Shown piece by piece: positions 1 to 7,952 of a stretch of DNA of 64,000 bases. Within the stretch, counting starts at the first letter, position 1. Each line of letters begins with the position of its first letter. The stretch is from CBDEFX01 sp965237635 (GTDB lineage Bacteria > Chloroflexota > Dehalococcoidia > Lucifugimonadales > CAUZJF01). The stretch is taken from the NCBI GenBank assembly GCA_965237635.1, contig CBDEFX010000001.1:248001-312000 (forward strand), given 5' to 3'. Under the pieces are notes generated by a model. The model was not told the origin of the DNA and searched no databases. It saw nothing but the letters and a program-made list of their open reading frames with translations. The position numbers and the translations under genes were made by a program.

Positions 1-182
1 GCCTCGCGGCGAACAAGGCGTTCGATATCGCGGAGTCGATTGTTGACGGCTTTGCGTCGGGGATCGCCGGCCGTAGCCTGACTCTCGCCGGCATCGGGCT
101 CATCGGTCTCCTGGCCGCCATCTTCTGGGCGTCAATCTTGGCAGCAACAAAGCGCATTAGATCCAGCTTACCTTCTTCTTAA
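1..182 (+). CDS. C-terminal end of an unidentified membrane protein (5' partial)
   Basis: The reading frame is open from base 3 and ends at a TAA at 180-182, giving the last 59 residues of a protein that begins outside the window. The tail has one clear hydrophobic segment of about 20 residues (LTLAGIGLIGLLAAIFWA) followed by a basic stretch containing TKRIRSS, as expected of a single C-terminal membrane anchor with a cytoplasmic positive end. No catalytic motif is visible. The gene converges on the secreted protein that ends at 238. The family cannot be named from this fragment. Confidence 0.5.
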   Translation, partial: LAANKAFDIAESIVDGFASGIAGRSLTLAGIGLIGLLAAIFWASILAATKRIRSSLPSS

Positions 183-237
183 GCTTGCGCCATCCGAATG
201 CTGCCCCACGTCGTGCGCGGCGATCGACGACGCCGAC

Positions 238-1119
238 TCAACGCCGAAATCGCCACGCCGCGAGAAGGGCAAACACGGCACCCAGCGCGCCGAGAAGCAG
301 CGGCCCAGCTATCGGCACCGGCGGCGTGGGTGTAGAGTCCATGGTGGCATGATCGGAATCGACCGGCACCCCGTCGGAGTCATAGTAGGTCACCGTCAGC
401 GTATCATTCGCTTGCACCCATACGGCGCCGTCTCCGGAGGCCGACGTAGCGACGTTTCCACTCAACAGAACGTCGCCGCCGAAGAGCCCGGGAGGCGGGT
501 ACAACCCCGCACTAGGGCACACCCCGGTCCCTGACACGCTGACAACCGCCGCGATAGCTACCCACTCACCATCGGTGTCGGAGGTGCTTGTCACGCTGGC
601 GCGATGCTGAGAGGAAGAGTGGGAGTCCTCGACATAGTAGACAAAGTCAACCTGAAGGGTGCTGGCGGCGTTGACGTCGTTGGCCATCGAGAACTCGCCG
701 GTGAGGGCATTGCAGTCGCTCAGGGGCGGGTTGGTCGCTCCCACAGTAGCCGTGAGGACCGAGTATAGGGGCGTGTTTTCCGGGGAGGTCGTGTCGTAAG
801 ACATGCCACTACTAAGAGCAAATACGCCAGCCTCCGGTGCACCGGTCGCCAGGCTCCAGAGCGAAAAACTTGGGACTTTAGCACTGATCTGCGACCAGGT
901 GGCAGTGCTGGAGGCGAGAGCGCCCAGATTGGCACCTTCGATGTGGAAGGCCGCTATTTCGCCTGGCATATAAGACGCCACAGGGTTGCCGACGCCGTCC
1001 TGAAACTCAACGGTAGCCCCTGATGCCGACAGCGAGGGATGGCCCGCGCCGAGAATTACGGCGGCCGATATCACAGGCAAAAGTGTAGCGATGGCAAGAA
1101 CAGGTACTCTGCTGGACAC
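238..1119 (-). CDS. Secreted protein with N-terminal signal peptide and C-terminal membrane anchor, function unknown
   Basis: The 293-residue protein starts at a GTG at 1119. Residues 1-32 form a signal peptide with a hydrophobic core (VLAIATLLPVISAAVIL). The middle (about 33-265) is rich in Ser, Thr, Gly and Val and looks like beta-sandwich extracellular material; it has only two cysteines, near residues 136 and 201. The end is tripartite: a Pro/Thr-rich hinge (DSTPTPPVP), a hydrophobic helix (GPLLLGALGAVFALLAAW) and a short basic tail RFRR. This matches the general plan of C-terminal sorting signals handled by exosortase/archaeosortase-type enzymes, though the processing motif itself is not a family I recognise. 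A surface or pilus-like role is inference. Confidence 0.6.
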   Translation of the reverse strand: MSSRVPVLAIATLLPVISAAVILGAGHPSLSASGATVEFQDGVGNPVASYMPGEIAAFHIEGANLGALASSTATWSQISAKVPSFSLWSLATGAPEAGVFALSSGMSYDTTSPENTPLYSVLTATVGATNPPLSDCNALTGEFSMANDVNAASTLQVDFVYYVEDSHSSSQHRASVTSTSDTDGEWVAIAAVVSVSGTGVCPSAGLYPPPGLFGGDVLLSGNVATSASGDGAVWVQANDTLTVTYYDSDGVPVDSDHATMDSTPTPPVPIAGPLLLGALGAVFALLAAWRFRR

Positions 1120-1148
1120 ACACCGCCCTCAAACAAGTCTAGGGCCGA

Positions 1149-1841
1149 TCAGACCGCCTCCGGCCGACCGATCAGCAATCCGGCCTCTCGGCGGACCCTT
1201 ATAGCGAAGGCCATGCTGTCGATCTGCAGTGCGATCTCCCTGTCCTGTGGGTGATACTGCTGGAGGGCGGGATTGTCGAACAGCTCCGCGCTCTCGCCCG
1301 AAAGGACCACTGCTCTAGTGGCATCGTGGTCGGGCGCGCGTCCCTGTAACAGGTTCCTCAGATATAAGGCGCACTGCTCGTCTTCGTCGTTGCGGCTCTT
1401 TCCTCCGGTGCCCATAGCCACGATGGTGACCAGGTCGGGACCGCCGCGCGACACGGCTCTCGCGGTAGCGCTGGCTACTAAGAATGAGCACGCATATATC
1501 GTCTCGGCCTCACGGACGGCACTCATCCCTACCGTCCCTGCTCGCGTCGACTGGATGATCGTTTTGCCTTTAACGTCCGCGAGCGAGAGCTCGTACGGCG
1601 AGTTCCCCATGTCGAACCCCTCAGGCCGCGAGCCTCCGACCTCGCCCATGCACAGGTCACCAAGACCCTGTCGCCGAAGCTCAAGGGCTTCCTCTATCTC
1701 CGCCACCATGACAATCTTATCGGCCCCCCGGGAGAAGGCAACGGCGGCCGTGGTGAAGGCCCTAAAGACATCGATGATGACAACGGTCCCCCGCGCACTT
1801 CTCGCTCCTTCAATCAGGCTCTCTATTAGGACTTGCATCAC
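1149..1841 (-). CDS. comB: ComB family 2-phosphosulfolactate phosphatase-like protein
   Basis: The 230-residue product matches the ComB family, Mg-dependent acid phosphatases that release phosphate from 2-phosphosulfolactate in methanogen coenzyme M synthesis. Visible signatures are IDVFRAFTTAA near residue 24, GEVGGSRPEGFDMGNSP near 66-82 with its acidic and Asn residues, and QSTRAGT near 96. The start is GTG at 1841, directly followed by an in-frame ATG, with GGGAG about six bases upstream. The length is normal. Bacterial members are common outside methanogens and their true substrate is usually unproven. No other coenzyme M gene is seen in the window, so a sulfolactate role is only inferred from the family. 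Confidence 0.82.
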   Translation of the reverse strand: MMQVLIESLIEGARSARGTVVIIDVFRAFTTAAVAFSRGADKIVMVAEIEEALELRRQGLGDLCMGEVGGSRPEGFDMGNSPYELSLADVKGKTIIQSTRAGTVGMSAVREAETIYACSFLVASATARAVSRGGPDLVTIVAMGTGGKSRNDEDEQCALYLRNLLQGRAPDHDATRAVVLSGESAELFDNPALQQYHPQDREIALQIDSMAFAIRVRREAGLLIGRPEAV

Positions 1842-1868
1842 GCGCTCCCGGAAACAAAGTATGGACGA

Positions 1869-2052
1869 TGTAACCCCGTCTGCGGGTTTTTGAGATGTTT
1901 CCCTGAGTACGCCTCAGGCGGACGAAGAGCCTGCACTGAGCTCCGACTGGAGTCGCCCCGATGCCGCATCGGGGGACCTGCCGAAGTGGCCTTGGGTGGT
2001 GGAACTCTCTCGTCACGGCTGCCGGACAGGCCTTCCCAGCCGGGCCGAGGAC
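1869..2052. repeat. Composite intergenic palindromic repeat
   Basis: This 184-base gap between comB and the flavoprotein gene is built of repeat modules seen elsewhere in the window. It opens with CCCCGTCTGCGGGTTTTT and the string ATGTTTCCCTGAGT, which recur at 22448-22485. It continues with a GAGCCTGCACTGAGC module (also at 58917) and the palindrome CCCCGATGCCGCATCGGGG at 1957-1975. No open frame in it looks genuine. Confidence 0.7.
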
Positions 2053-3294
2053 CTATGGTTGCGGAGCTGAGTGCTGCTCGCGACGGCGGAAGAACCGCTC
2101 GGGCGGCGCGGGATCACGGAGCCCAGACATGCGTCGTAATGGTGGGGCCACCCGGATCAGGTCCGAGACGAACTCCACTATCGGCCAGACCGGCCCCAAC
2201 TTCCGGCTCAGAGTAAGGTAGGTCTCCTCCCCGCGCAGGAGACGGGCCATCGATTTCCACAAGATCGATGTTCGACGCTCAACTCCAACAAAGAGGCCGG
2301 GCCAAAGGTGATAGATATCGTGGAACTGCCGAGATACTCGAAGCTCGGGAAGGAGCCCCTGTTCCATCTCTCGGTAGTAGCCGCCCAGGTCTGGCGCCTC
2401 CGATCCCAAGTATGCGGCGAGTTGCCTTGCGGCGGCAGCGCCACTCCAGAAAGCGGCGTATATTCCCTCGCCGGTCATAGGGTCGATCAGCCCCGCTGCG
2501 TCGCCAACCAGCACTACGTTTCCGTCAACCAGGGGAGAGCCCGCCTGGCGAAGTGGCAGGTGGTAAGCTCGGAGTCCCCACGCGTCAGCCGGATCAAAGC
2601 CGTAGAAACGAATGAGCTGGTCGAGCCGTTCGCGCAGCATCGGACCGACGTAGTGCCACCCCCCCAGACCGATGTTCAGGTGGTCTCCTTTCGGAAAGAG
2701 CCACCCGTAGCCTCCGGGCATGCCCCCGAAATCGAACCCTATCGCATCTTGCCATTCTCCGGGGATGCCGTCCGGCGGCATGACGTTCCCTTCCATGGCG
2801 ATTCCATGAAGAAGCCTGACGTCGACCCCGGCAAGCTTGGCGGTCCGCCCGTTGGCACCATCGGCGGCCACCAAGGTGCTGCCCTCGAAGACGCTGTCGG
2901 CGGTGCGAACTACGACGTGGGTGGGATGTCTCTCCACCTGTCGGACCGCTTCGCGCTGGCGGAATACCGCTCCGGCGTCCACGGCGCGCTCGGCCAGGAA
3001 GTTGTCGAGGCGGCTCCGTTGCGTAAGGTACGTCACCTTATCAGAGTAGGCGCGCGTGAACCTATGTCTCTGGCCCACGGCAAAGCTGACGCCGGAGATC
3101 ATACGCTCGACCACCCCAGTGATCTTGAAGGGCAGCAGCTTCGCCGCACGTACGGTGACACCACCGCCACACGGCTTGTCGCGTGGGAATTCGGCCTTGT
3201 CGAGCATCAAAACTGACAGTCCCCTCTCGGCGCACTCCCGGACGGCGGTGCTGCCCGCGGGACCCGCCCCGCTAACTATAACGTCGTAGCGCAT
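2053..3294 (-). CDS. FAD-dependent geranylgeranyl reductase family oxidoreductase
   Basis: The 413-residue protein belongs to the ChlP/BchP-like geranylgeranyl reductase family, flavoproteins that hydrogenate isoprenoid chains of quinones, lipids or pigments. The N-terminus has the Rossmann motif GAGPAG at residues 9-14, an acidic residue ending strand 2 (MLDK), and the family signature DKPCGGGV near 39-46. A second FAD motif, VVLVGDAAGLIDPMTGEGI, lies near 262-280. It begins two bases after the stop of ispH on the same strand, so the two form an operon. IspH makes the isoprenoid precursors, which supports an isoprenoid-saturating role. The exact substrate cannot be told from sequence. Confidence 0.85.
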   Translation of the reverse strand: MRYDVIVSGAGPAGSTAVRECAERGLSVLMLDKAEFPRDKPCGGGVTVRAAKLLPFKITGVVERMISGVSFAVGQRHRFTRAYSDKVTYLTQRSRLDNFLAERAVDAGAVFRQREAVRQVERHPTHVVVRTADSVFEGSTLVAADGANGRTAKLAGVDVRLLHGIAMEGNVMPPDGIPGEWQDAIGFDFGGMPGGYGWLFPKGDHLNIGLGGWHYVGPMLRERLDQLIRFYGFDPADAWGLRAYHLPLRQAGSPLVDGNVVLVGDAAGLIDPMTGEGIYAAFWSGAAAARQLAAYLGSEAPDLGGYYREMEQGLLPELRVSRQFHDIYHLWPGLFVGVERRTSILWKSMARLLRGEETYLTLSRKLGPVWPIVEFVSDLIRVAPPLRRMSGLRDPAPPERFFRRREQHSAPQP

Positions 3295-3296
3295 AG

Positions 3297-4196
3297 CTAA
3301 CGCAACTCCCTTGGGAGAACGAAACTGACATCCTCCTCCGCTCCTCTGATTGGGAGCACCTCGTCGGGGGCAATTGCATCGATCACCGACTCAACCTGCG
3401 ACTCAGGCGTCGATGCCCCTGAGGTTACACCCACATTCTCGACTCCCTCGAGCCAACCCGGATCAAGGTCCTCCGGACCGTTTATCAGATACGCGGTCAC
3501 CCCCTGCGATTCCGCCACGTCTCTTAACCTGTTGCAGTTCGAGCTGTTGGTGGCGCCGATGACGAGGACCAGTGAAACCAAACGGCACAGCTCCTTCACG
3601 GCGAGCTGGCGATTGGTGGTGGCGTAGCACAGGTCGTTGCGGACGACGACATCGGAAAAGTGGCCCTTGATCTTCTCAATGGAGCGTTGCGTGTCGTCAA
3701 CCGAGAGGGTGGTCTGCGTCAATACTATCACCGGTGTGCTGGGGTCCCATTCGGGCAGGTTCATCGCCTCCCTGTCGTCCACCAGATGCATCGACTGTTG
3801 CCCCATCGTGCCCATTACCTCCTGGTGACCTCTGTGCCCCACCAGTATCAGCTTCTTGCCCTCTTTCGTATAACGGTCCGCCTCGTTGTGGACTTTGGTT
3901 ACCAGTGGACAGGTGGCGTCAATGACGTGCAGCTGCCGTTCGGCGGCCTTCTCGAAATCCTCGGGTGGCGAGCCGTGCGCTGAGAAGACGACCGTTGACC
4001 CGACTGGTATCTCGTCCACGTCCTCAACGGTTATGGCCCCCTCTGCCTCTAGGGACTTCACAACGTACGGATTGTGGACGATTTGATGCTTGACGTAGAC
4101 CGGCGTCCCGAACCGTTCGAGAGCCAACTCCACGACGTCGACGGCTCGGACAACTCCGGCGCAGAACCCCCTTGGGGTACCCAGATATACTTTCAT
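3297..4196 (-). CDS. ispH: 4-hydroxy-3-methylbut-2-enyl diphosphate reductase (IspH)
   Basis: IspH catalyses the last step of the MEP pathway, reducing HMBPP to isopentenyl and dimethylallyl diphosphate with a 4Fe-4S cluster. The 299-residue protein has the three cluster cysteines: C12 in RGFCAGV, one in DATCPLVTK near residue 95, and one in DLCYATTNRQ near 193. Substrate-binding histidines are visible in VKHQIVHN, FSAHGSPPE and VGHRGHQEVMGTMGQ, the last also holding the catalytic Glu. The C-terminal SGASTPE motif is present. Length is normal. The start is ATG at 4196 with only a weak ribosome site. It is the first gene of a two-gene operon with the geranylgeranyl-reductase-like flavoprotein. 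Confidence 0.95.
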   Translation of the reverse strand: MKVYLGTPRGFCAGVVRAVDVVELALERFGTPVYVKHQIVHNPYVVKSLEAEGAITVEDVDEIPVGSTVVFSAHGSPPEDFEKAAERQLHVIDATCPLVTKVHNEADRYTKEGKKLILVGHRGHQEVMGTMGQQSMHLVDDREAMNLPEWDPSTPVIVLTQTTLSVDDTQRSIEKIKGHFSDVVVRNDLCYATTNRQLAVKELCRLVSLVLVIGATNSSNCNRLRDVAESQGVTAYLINGPEDLDPGWLEGVENVGVTSGASTPESQVESVIDAIAPDEVLPIRGAEEDVSFVLPRELR

Positions 4197-4239
4197 GCTC
4201 GACCGTCAGATAGGTCTGTCCTAGCTTTGCTACGCTCGG

Positions 4240-4267
4240 ATTCTACCACACTCACGTACGGTCAGAA
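4240..4267 (-). promoter_or_regulatory. Candidate promoter of the ispH operon
   Basis: Read on the minus strand there is TTCTGA (4267-4262), a 16-base spacer and TAGAAT (4245-4240), about 44 bases before the ispH ATG. The -10 is good and the -35 is poor, so this is tentative. Confidence 0.35.
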
Positions 4268-4385
4268 TCGAAAAGGCGGTCTCCTATAGGGCCGCAAGGC
4301 TTGAGCCCCTTCTACCGCGCACACCCCAACGGACTCTTCTCTCAGGTGTATACTACGGGGCATTCGGCAGCGAGGGGGTGTTGTC

Positions 4386-5552
4386 ATGAAGCTGGCTGAG
4401 CGAATGGCTCGTCTGGGCACGGAGACGGCGTTCGAGGTGCTGGCAAAGGCCCGTGGGCTGGAGAGGGAGGGCAAGGATGTCATCCACTTGGAGATAGGAG
4501 AGCCCGACTTCGACACGCCCGCCAACGTCATCCAGGCCGGGACGCGCGCGCTCAACGACGGGTTCACCCACTACGGTCCCTCTCCCGGCCTAATGGAGGT
4601 CCGCGAGCGCATCGCCGAGGAGGTGTCCCGGACCCGCAACATATCCGTCACCGCCGATAACGTCGTGATCACCCCGGGCGGCAAGCCGATCATGTTCTTC
4701 ACCATTCTCGCGCTGGTTGACGAGGACGACGAGGTCCTGTACCCCAACCCCGGGTTCCCAATCTACGAGTCAATGATACGTTTTGTCGGCGGCGTGCCTG
4801 TCCCCATGAAGCTGCTGGCGTCGCGGGACTTCAACGTCGACGTGGACGAGGTGGCCGGCCAGATCACTCACAAGACCAAGCTAATGATACTCAACTCGCC
4901 CAACAATCCTTGCGGAAGCGTCATCGAGAACGAAGACCTCCGGGCGCTCGCGGAGCTCGCGAGAGAGCACGATATCACGATATTGACCGACGAGATATAC
5001 AGCCGGTTCCTGTATGAAGGAGAGTTCGCCAGTGTTACCAGCTTCCCGGGCATGCGAGACCGCTGCATCATCCTGGACGGCTTCTCGAAGACCTACGCGA
5101 TGACGGGCTGGCGCATCGGTTATGGAGTGATGCCGCTGGAGCTCGTCGAGCCCGTTTCCCGCCTGTCCACCAACAGCGTGTCGTGTACCGCCAGCTTCAC
5201 TCAGATGGCCGTTCTGGAGGCCATGAAAGGGCCGCAGGAAGATGCCTACGCCATGGTCGCCGAGTTCAAGAAGAGGCGCGATATCATAGTCGACGGTCTC
5301 AACCGGATACCCGGGATACGGTGCCCGATGCCGACGGGCGCCTTCTACGTCTTCCCCAGCGTCGAGGGCACGGGAATGACCAGCCGTGCGTTCTCCGACG
5401 GCCTCCTAGAGGACGAGGGCGTCGCGGGCCTGGCGGGCGAGTCCTTCGGGGAGTTTGGCGACGGTTGCGTCCGGTTCTCATTCGCCAACTCGGCCGAGAA
5501 CATCGAGAGGGCGCTCGAACGAATCGAAAGGTTCGTCGCCAAGCGGGCGTGA
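4386..5552 (+). CDS. PLP-dependent aminotransferase, class I/II (aspartate aminotransferase-like)
   Basis: The 388-residue protein is a fold-type I aminotransferase that moves an amino group between an amino acid and a 2-oxo acid. Family marks include EIGEPDFDTP near residue 36, NSPNNPCGSV near 169-178, LTDEIYSRF near 200, and the PLP lysine in DGFSKTYAMTGWRIGY near 232. The C-terminal arginine region CVRFSFANS is present. The start is ATG with the site GAGGGGG eight bases upstream, and TATACT at 4349-4354 is a plausible -10. Sequences of this type include aspartate, alanine and LL-diaminopimelate-type enzymes, so the substrate is left open. No partner gene helps to narrow it. Confidence 0.88.
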   Translation: MKLAERMARLGTETAFEVLAKARGLEREGKDVIHLEIGEPDFDTPANVIQAGTRALNDGFTHYGPSPGLMEVRERIAEEVSRTRNISVTADNVVITPGGKPIMFFTILALVDEDDEVLYPNPGFPIYESMIRFVGGVPVPMKLLASRDFNVDVDEVAGQITHKTKLMILNSPNNPCGSVIENEDLRALAELAREHDITILTDEIYSRFLYEGEFASVTSFPGMRDRCIILDGFSKTYAMTGWRIGYGVMPLELVEPVSRLSTNSVSCTASFTQMAVLEAMKGPQEDAYAMVAEFKKRRDIIVDGLNRIPGIRCPMPTGAFYVFPSVEGTGMTSRAFSDGLLEDEGVAGLAGESFGEFGDGCVRFSFANSAENIERALERIERFVAKRA

Positions 5553-5640
5553 TTCTCCTTTGCCCCGCCCCCATCCAAACGATGCATCCCTGGGGGGACC
5601 AAGATCCCCGTCAAGCGGCTCTGCACCTCCAACTATGGAC

Positions 5641-5672
5641 GTAGGGGCGTGTTTCAAACCCGCCCTCGGTCC
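5641..5672 (+). repeat. GTAGGGGC...GTTTCAAAC dispersed palindrome, copy 1
   Basis: The 32-base stretch begins GTAGGGGCGTGTTTCAAACC and ends CGCCCTCGGTCC. It matches 10819-10850 at all but a few bases. The core is a near-perfect palindrome centred on the C of TTTCAAA. Confidence 0.65.
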
Positions 5673-5743
5673 TCCCTTGGCTGGGGATTCAGGCCTGCCA
5701 TGAGCCCAGCCGAAGGGGTGAGGGGTTGACCCCTGTAAATACA

Positions 5744-5772
5744 TCGACAACCACGAACATATGTGCTATACT
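5744..5772 (+). promoter_or_regulatory. Strong candidate promoter without an adjacent protein gene
   Basis: TCGACA (5744-5749), a 17-base spacer and TATACT (5767-5772) match the window's promoter pattern. Inside the spacer, CGAACATATGTGC (5754-5766) resembles one and a half halves of a Gram-positive LexA box (CGAAC-N4-GTTCG), which is suggestive but imperfect. Confidence 0.45.
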
Positions 5773-5778
5773 TGCTCA

Positions 5779-5890
5779 GAGGGACAGACCCAAGCGGCCT
5801 GTCTCATTTCTTTTGCGCCAGTGTCCCACCGTGTACCAAGGTCCCTAGCTGAATGGGACACAATGAGACAGAAAGAGACACATTTTTCAG
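5779..5890 (+). ncRNA. Candidate structured small RNA
   Basis: Just downstream of the promoter at 5744-5772 lies a nested hairpin. The outer arms CTGTCTCATT (5799-5808) and AATGAGACAG (5862-5871) pair over 10 bp. The inner arms GTGTCCCA (5821-5828) and TGGGACAC (5854-5861) pair over 8 bp. The right arms are contiguous, so the fold has a 12-base bulge on the left and a 25-base loop. It is followed by ACATTTTTC near 5880. There is no plausible start codon with a ribosome site. The exact ends and function are unknown. Confidence 0.35.
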
Positions 5891-6023
5891 AACCCTATCC
5901 GCCCCGTTCATCCTGAATAAGCGCCGGCGCTGTATCGAAGGAAGGTCAGCCTCCCCCACAACGAGCGGGACATTCCCATGAAAAAGGTTGCCTACCGGCT
6001 ACCTTACGTCTACACGAGGACGT

Positions 6024-6047
6024 GTAGGGGCGCATGGCGTGCGCCCG
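6024..6047 (+). repeat. GTAGGGGCGCA palindrome, copy 1
   Basis: GTAGGGG is followed by a GGGGCGCAtggcGTGCGCCC-type inverted repeat. The same element sits at 63198-63220. Confidence 0.6.
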
Positions 6048-6197
6048 CCTTCCGGTGTTTTTTCATCCAACACGGCGCCGCGGGTAACCGGTTGATCGAA
6101 AGATTAACGACCTCCCCTAAGTGCCATCTCGGGGCCAAGGCAGACGGCCCCTATGCTATACTTTCGTTGTAAACACCTGTAGTACGGGGCGGAGAGT

Positions 6198-7931
6198 ATG
6201 CGTACCTTCAGGCTGGCCATGGCCCAGACCAACCCGACAGTCGGGGACCTGGACGGCAACACCAGGAAGATACTCGAATACATCGACCAGGCCCGCTCCC
6301 TTCAGGCCGACCTCGTCGCCTTTCCGGAGATGGCCATCCCCGGATACCCTCCGGAAGACCTCGTCCTCAAGCCTCAGTTCGTCCAGGCCAACATCGGCAA
6401 GATGCGAGAGGTGGCGGAGGCCTCCGAGGGCATTGCGGTGGTCGTCGGCTTCGTCGACGCTGACTCCGGCGCGCACAACGCCGCCGCCGTGGCCAACGAC
6501 GGCGAATTGGTCGGGGTATACCACAAGATGTTCCTGCCCAACTACGGTGTCTTCGACGAGGAGCGCTACTTCAGCCCCGGCGCCGAGTGTCCGGTCTACG
6601 TGATCAATGGCACGCACGCGGGCGTCAACGTCTGCGAGGACATCTGGGAGCCGGTCGGGCCGACGGTGGTGCAACGGGACGCCGGGGCCGAACTCGTCAT
6701 CAACATCAGCGCCTCTCCTTTCTACGCCGGCAAGCTGGACTATCGTGAGAAGATGCTCGCGACCCGTGCCGCCGACAACCAGCTGTTTGTCGCGTACGTG
6801 AACATGGTCGGCGGACAGGATGAGCTGGTCTTCGACGGAGCTAGCATGGTATTCGACCCCCTGGGTGAAGTGGTGGCCCAGGGGAGCCAGTTCGAGGAGG
6901 ACCTCATAGTAGTCGACCTCGACGTGGAGGCGGTCTTCCGATCGCGAGTCCGAGAGACGCGGGCGCGCAAGAAAAGAGTGGCAACGGCAAACGGGGTGGG
7001 CACCCCGAAGCTGTTCCCCGTATCAGCGTATCCGTCGGACTCAAAGCCGCCGCTCCCCGAGCGTCAGCCTGTCCGATACGACGCCCTCGGCGAGGTCTAC
7101 GCCGCCCTCGTGACAGGGACCGCGGACTATGTCCACAAGTGCGGGTTCGAGAGGGTGCTCGTCGCTCTGTCCGGTGGTATCGACTCGAGCCTAGTCGCGA
7201 CCATAGCCGTCGACGCGCTGGGGGCGGAGAACGTGCTGGGCGCAGCTATGCCGTCCCGCTACTCTTCAGAGGGCAGCATTCTCGACGCAATGGCGCTGTC
7301 GGAGAACCTCGGCATTGAGCTGAGGACGATCAATATAGAGGACGCCTTCTCGGCGTACCTTGACACGTTGGCACCGCAGTTTAAGGAGACAGAGCCCGGT
7401 GCAACGGAGGAGAACCTCCAGTCCAGGATCCGGGGCAACCTAATCATGGCCCTGTCCAATAAGTTCGGGTGGCTTGTGCTCACGACAGGTAACAAGAGCG
7501 AGATGGCGGTCGGATACGCGACCATCTACGGCGACATGGCGGGAGGCTACGCGGTCATCAAGGACGTGCCCAAAACGATGGTCTACGAGCTGGCCGAGTA
7601 CCGGAACGAGCTGAACGGCAGTCCACCGATACCGCGAAGTGTCATCGAGAAACCGCCGAGTGCCGAGCTCCGGCCCGACCAGAAGGACGAGGACAGCCTG
7701 CCGCCGTACTCGGTGCTCGACCCCATCCTCAAGGCGTACGTGGAGGACGACCGCAGCTTCAACGAGATCCTGGACATGGGCTTCGACGAGGATGTCGTCA
7801 GACGCGTGATAACCCTGGTCGACCGCAGCGAGTACAAGCGCCGCCAGGCCCCACCCGGAATCAAGATCACACCCCGCAACTTCGGCCGCGACCGCCGAAT
7901 GCCCATTGCCAACCGCTACACGCCGTTCTAG
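6198..7931 (+). CDS. nadE: Glutamine-dependent NAD+ synthetase
   Basis: NadE makes NAD+ from deamido-NAD+ using glutamine nitrogen and ATP. The 577-residue protein is the two-domain form. The N-terminal nitrilase-type glutaminase (about 1-270) has the Glu-Lys-Cys triad: E44 in FPEMAIP, Lys in YHKMFLPNYG near 111, and Cys in VNVCEDIW near 148. The C-terminal synthetase has the PP-loop LSGGIDSS near 323, TTGNKSEMAVGYATIYGDM near 420-440, and VIKDVPKT. The start is ATG with GGAG upstream. It is followed after 21 bases by the F420-type oxidoreductase and may be co-transcribed with it. Confidence 0.96.
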   Translation: MRTFRLAMAQTNPTVGDLDGNTRKILEYIDQARSLQADLVAFPEMAIPGYPPEDLVLKPQFVQANIGKMREVAEASEGIAVVVGFVDADSGAHNAAAVANDGELVGVYHKMFLPNYGVFDEERYFSPGAECPVYVINGTHAGVNVCEDIWEPVGPTVVQRDAGAELVINISASPFYAGKLDYREKMLATRAADNQLFVAYVNMVGGQDELVFDGASMVFDPLGEVVAQGSQFEEDLIVVDLDVEAVFRSRVRETRARKKRVATANGVGTPKLFPVSAYPSDSKPPLPERQPVRYDALGEVYAALVTGTADYVHKCGFERVLVALSGGIDSSLVATIAVDALGAENVLGAAMPSRYSSEGSILDAMALSENLGIELRTINIEDAFSAYLDTLAPQFKETEPGATEENLQSRIRGNLIMALSNKFGWLVLTTGNKSEMAVGYATIYGDMAGGYAVIKDVPKTMVYELAEYRNELNGSPPIPRSVIEKPPSAELRPDQKDEDSLPPYSVLDPILKAYVEDDRSFNEILDMGFDEDVVRRVITLVDRSEYKRRQAPPGIKITPRNFGRDRRMPIANRYTPF

Positions 7932-7952
7932 GTCGCAGCAAGGAACGGGTCT

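Larger units (their letters stand above)
5553..6197. other. 645-base gap between aminotransferase and nadE: repeats and a candidate small RNA
   Basis: No convincing protein gene lies here. The left part (5641-5672) holds a GTTTCAAAC palindromic repeat also found at 10819-10850. The middle (5744-5890) holds a good promoter followed by a long nested hairpin. The right part (6024-6047) holds a GTAGGGGCGCA...GCGTGCGCCC palindrome repeated at 63198-63220. TATACT at 6157-6162 is a likely -10 for nadE. Confidence 0.6.

Noticed and set aside
5754..5767. LexA operator
   Set aside because: Only one half matches the Gram-positive consensus and no SOS gene follows; mentioned only as a weak resemblance.
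5978..6172. 64-codon open frame upstream of nadE
   Set aside because: It runs through the GTAGGGGCGCA repeat, has no ribosome site and no recognisable sequence.
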